This document shows, one piece after another, positions 62,722-64,000 of a stretch of DNA of 64,000 nucleotides. Under the pieces are notes generated by a model. It worked only from the letters and a program-made list of their open reading frames with translations, had not been told where the DNA came from and did no database searches. The DNA is from Corynebacterium sp. ACRPO (GTDB lineage Bacteria; Actinomycetota; Actinomycetes; Mycobacteriales; Mycobacteriaceae). Made by a program: the position numbers and the translations under genes. The DNA lies in NCBI RefSeq assembly GCF_022347205.1, contig NZ_JAKRNE010000001.1:248001-312000 (forward strand), in the 5' to 3' direction. The first letter of the stretch is position 1, and every line of letters starts with the position of its first letter.

Positions 62722-63807
62722 TTACGCGAGTCGCTCCTGAATGGAAGCAAGCAGTTCCTCCCACGCAGCGACAAACTTATCTACGCCCTCGCGCTCCAGC
62801 ACTGCAAAGACATCATCGAAATCAATGCCGACCTCTTCTAGCTGGGCAAAGACGTCCTCTGCAGCCTCGCGGCTATCAGACAGGGCGTCGCCGTGAAGGT
62901 TGCCCTCGGAAAGAACCGCATCGATGGTCTTTTCTGGCATGGTGTTGACCGTATGCGGTCCAGCCAGCTCCGATACGTACAAGGTGGCTGGGTACTCCGG
63001 ATTCTTTACGCCAGTAGAAGCCCACAGCGGACGCTGGAGGTGGGCTCCCTCGGGCAAATCGGCGTCGTTAAGCAAGGCGTCCTGGAAGAGTGCATAGGCG
63101 CGCTGCGCATTGGCGACGCCCGCCTTGCCTCGCAGTGCCAGAGCAATCTCGCTACCAATAGCCTCCAAGCGCTTATCCACTTCGGTATCCAAACGGGAAA
63201 CAAAGAAGGAAGCCACGGAGTGAATGGTGGAGACGTCCTTGCCTGCTTCGGCGGCACGCTTGAGTCCGGTCCGGAAAGCCTCAATGACATCGCGGTAGCG
63301 ATCCACGGAGAAAATAAGGGTGACGTTGACGCTGATTCCCTCCGCCAGGGCATCTTCGATGGCCGGGAGGGAGCCGGTCGTGGCCGGAATCTTAATCATT
63401 ACGTTGGGACGATCGACCTTTGACCACAGCTCACGCGCCTGCTCAAGGGTGGCGGTAGCATCATCAGAAATGCGTGGGTCGACCTCGATGGACACGCGGC
63501 CATCCGCACCGTTAGTAGAGGAGTAGATATCCGCAAAGAGGTCGCAGGCATTCTTGACGTCCTCGATGGCCAATGCGTACACCGCTTCATCGGCGGTGGC
63601 CTTGGCCTCCTTCAACGTGGAAAGCTCGGCGTCGTAGGCGGTGCCGTTGGTCATCGCCGCGGCGAAAATCGCCGGGTTGGTGGTAACTCCCACGATGGAC
63701 TTAGCGGAAATTATCTCCTTGAGATTGCCCGAGACTAGGCGCTCGCGAGAAAGGTCATCGAGCCAGGTTGAGGTTCCCAGCTGGGCAAGTTCGGAAATGT
63801 GGTTCAT
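62722..63807 (-). CDS. tal: Transaldolase
   Basis: A 361-residue actinobacterial-type transaldolase: N-terminal LAQLGTSTWLDDLSRERLVSG, GVTTNPAIFAAAM, the Schiff-base Lys block RPNVMIKIPATTGSLPAIED and NVTLIFSVDRYRDV. It transfers dihydroxyacetone units in the non-oxidative pentose phosphate pathway. AAGGAG lies before the ATG. It starts 27 nt after the tkt stop, so the two are co-transcribed. Confidence 0.96.
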   Translation of the reverse strand: MNHISELAQLGTSTWLDDLSRERLVSGNLKEIISAKSIVGVTTNPAIFAAAMTNGTAYDAELSTLKEAKATADEAVYALAIEDVKNACDLFADIYSSTNGADGRVSIEVDPRISDDATATLEQARELWSKVDRPNVMIKIPATTGSLPAIEDALAEGISVNVTLIFSVDRYRDVIEAFRTGLKRAAEAGKDVSTIHSVASFFVSRLDTEVDKRLEAIGSEIALALRGKAGVANAQRAYALFQDALLNDADLPEGAHLQRPLWASTGVKNPEYPATLYVSELAGPHTVNTMPEKTIDAVLSEGNLHGDALSDSREAAEDVFAQLEEVGIDFDDVFAVLEREGVDKFVAAWEELLASIQERLA

Positions 63808-63834
63808 GTGTACTCCTTATCCAGTCGTGGGGGT

Positions 63835-64000
63835 TTACTTCTTCGCGGCAGCGAGCGATTCCTGTGCCGCTTCAACAACCGCTGCAGTGGTGAAGCCAAA
63901 TTTCTCAAAGAGTTCGCCCGCAGGAGCAGAGGCGCCGTAGTGCTCGATGGAAATGGTCCGGCCGAAAGAACCGGTGTACTTGTGCCACGGCATAGCGATG
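63835..64000 (-). CDS. tkt: Transketolase, C-terminal end (partial)
   Basis: The last 54 codons plus stop, ending in WHKYTGSFGRTISIEHYGAS, then AGELFEKFGF and an Ala/Glu/Lys-rich tail. The GASAP-x-LFEKFGF pattern is the end of the C-terminal domain of transketolase. The start lies beyond the window edge. Position before tal supports the assignment. Confidence 0.9.
   Translation of the reverse strand, partial: IAMPWHKYTGSFGRTISIEHYGASAPAGELFEKFGFTTAAVVEAAQESLAAAKK

Noticed and set aside
62883..63075. Further near-copies of the motif in tal (GGGCGTCGCCGTGAAG, GGCGTCGTTAAGC)
   Set aside because: Two or more mismatches in the core; in-gene chance similarity is enough.

Overview
The window is about 64 kb of a high-GC actinobacterial chromosome, and gene order and protein sequences point to Corynebacterium. 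The supporting landmarks are the aro / pepQ / efp / nusB block, pyrR-pyrB-pyrC-carA-carB-pyrF followed by mihF-gmk-rpoZ-coaBC-metK-priA, the rib genes beside rpe, the uvrC-rapZ-yvcK-whiA run, gap-pgk-tpiA-secG, and the pgl-opcA-zwf-tal-tkt set. OpcA, mIHF, a helicase-less PriA and a McbR-type operator before metK are actinobacterial or corynebacterial traits. The species is not resolved. No rRNA, tRNA, CRISPR, phage or insertion sequence was recognised. Most genes lie on the + strand.

Layout. 1-2.2 kb (-): a luciferase-like monooxygenase with a partner FMN reductase (cut by the window edge), then a broken HEPN-like/CBS gene. 2.3-5.0 kb (-): a PiT phosphate transporter and a membrane-anchored zinc peptidase. 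5.2-14.4 kb (+): aspS, a kinase-fold protein, rarA, alaS, ruvX, mltG. 14.4-20.4 kb (+): aroE, a short prepilin peptidase, aroC, aroK, aroB, aroQ, pepQ. 20.4-21.3 kb (-): a secreted SGNH hydrolase. 21.5-22.8 kb (+): efp, nusB. 23.0-25.4 kb (-): two YbjN-like proteins and an SRPBCC-epimerase fusion. 25.5-33.9 kb (+): the complete UMP pathway except pyrD, led by pyrR. 34.1-40.8 kb (+): mihF, gmk, rpoZ, coaBC, metK, priA, def. 40.8-47.5 kb (+): fmt, rsmB, rpe, ribD, ribE, ribBA, ribH. 47.6-53.3 kb (+): a PH-domain membrane protein, uvrC, rapZ, yvcK, whiA. 53.4-55.1 kb (-): lactate permease. 55.6-59.2 kb (+): gap, pgk, tpiA, secG. 59.3-64.0 kb (-): pgl, opcA, zwf, tal and the end of tkt.

The region is mainly core metabolism: shikimate, pyrimidine and riboflavin synthesis, lower glycolysis and the oxidative and non-oxidative pentose phosphate pathway, interleaved with translation, replication-restart and repair genes. 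Several genes have a -10 hexamer only 6-8 nt before the start codon and no ribosome binding site, which implies leaderless mRNAs. The signals I find least explained are a GC-rich 16-18 bp motif present five times on the same strand in unrelated coding and non-coding places, structured or palindromic leaders before pit, lldP/gap, mihF and zwf, and a RapZ homologue lacking the basic residue of its P-loop. I did not find a clear new multi-gene system.
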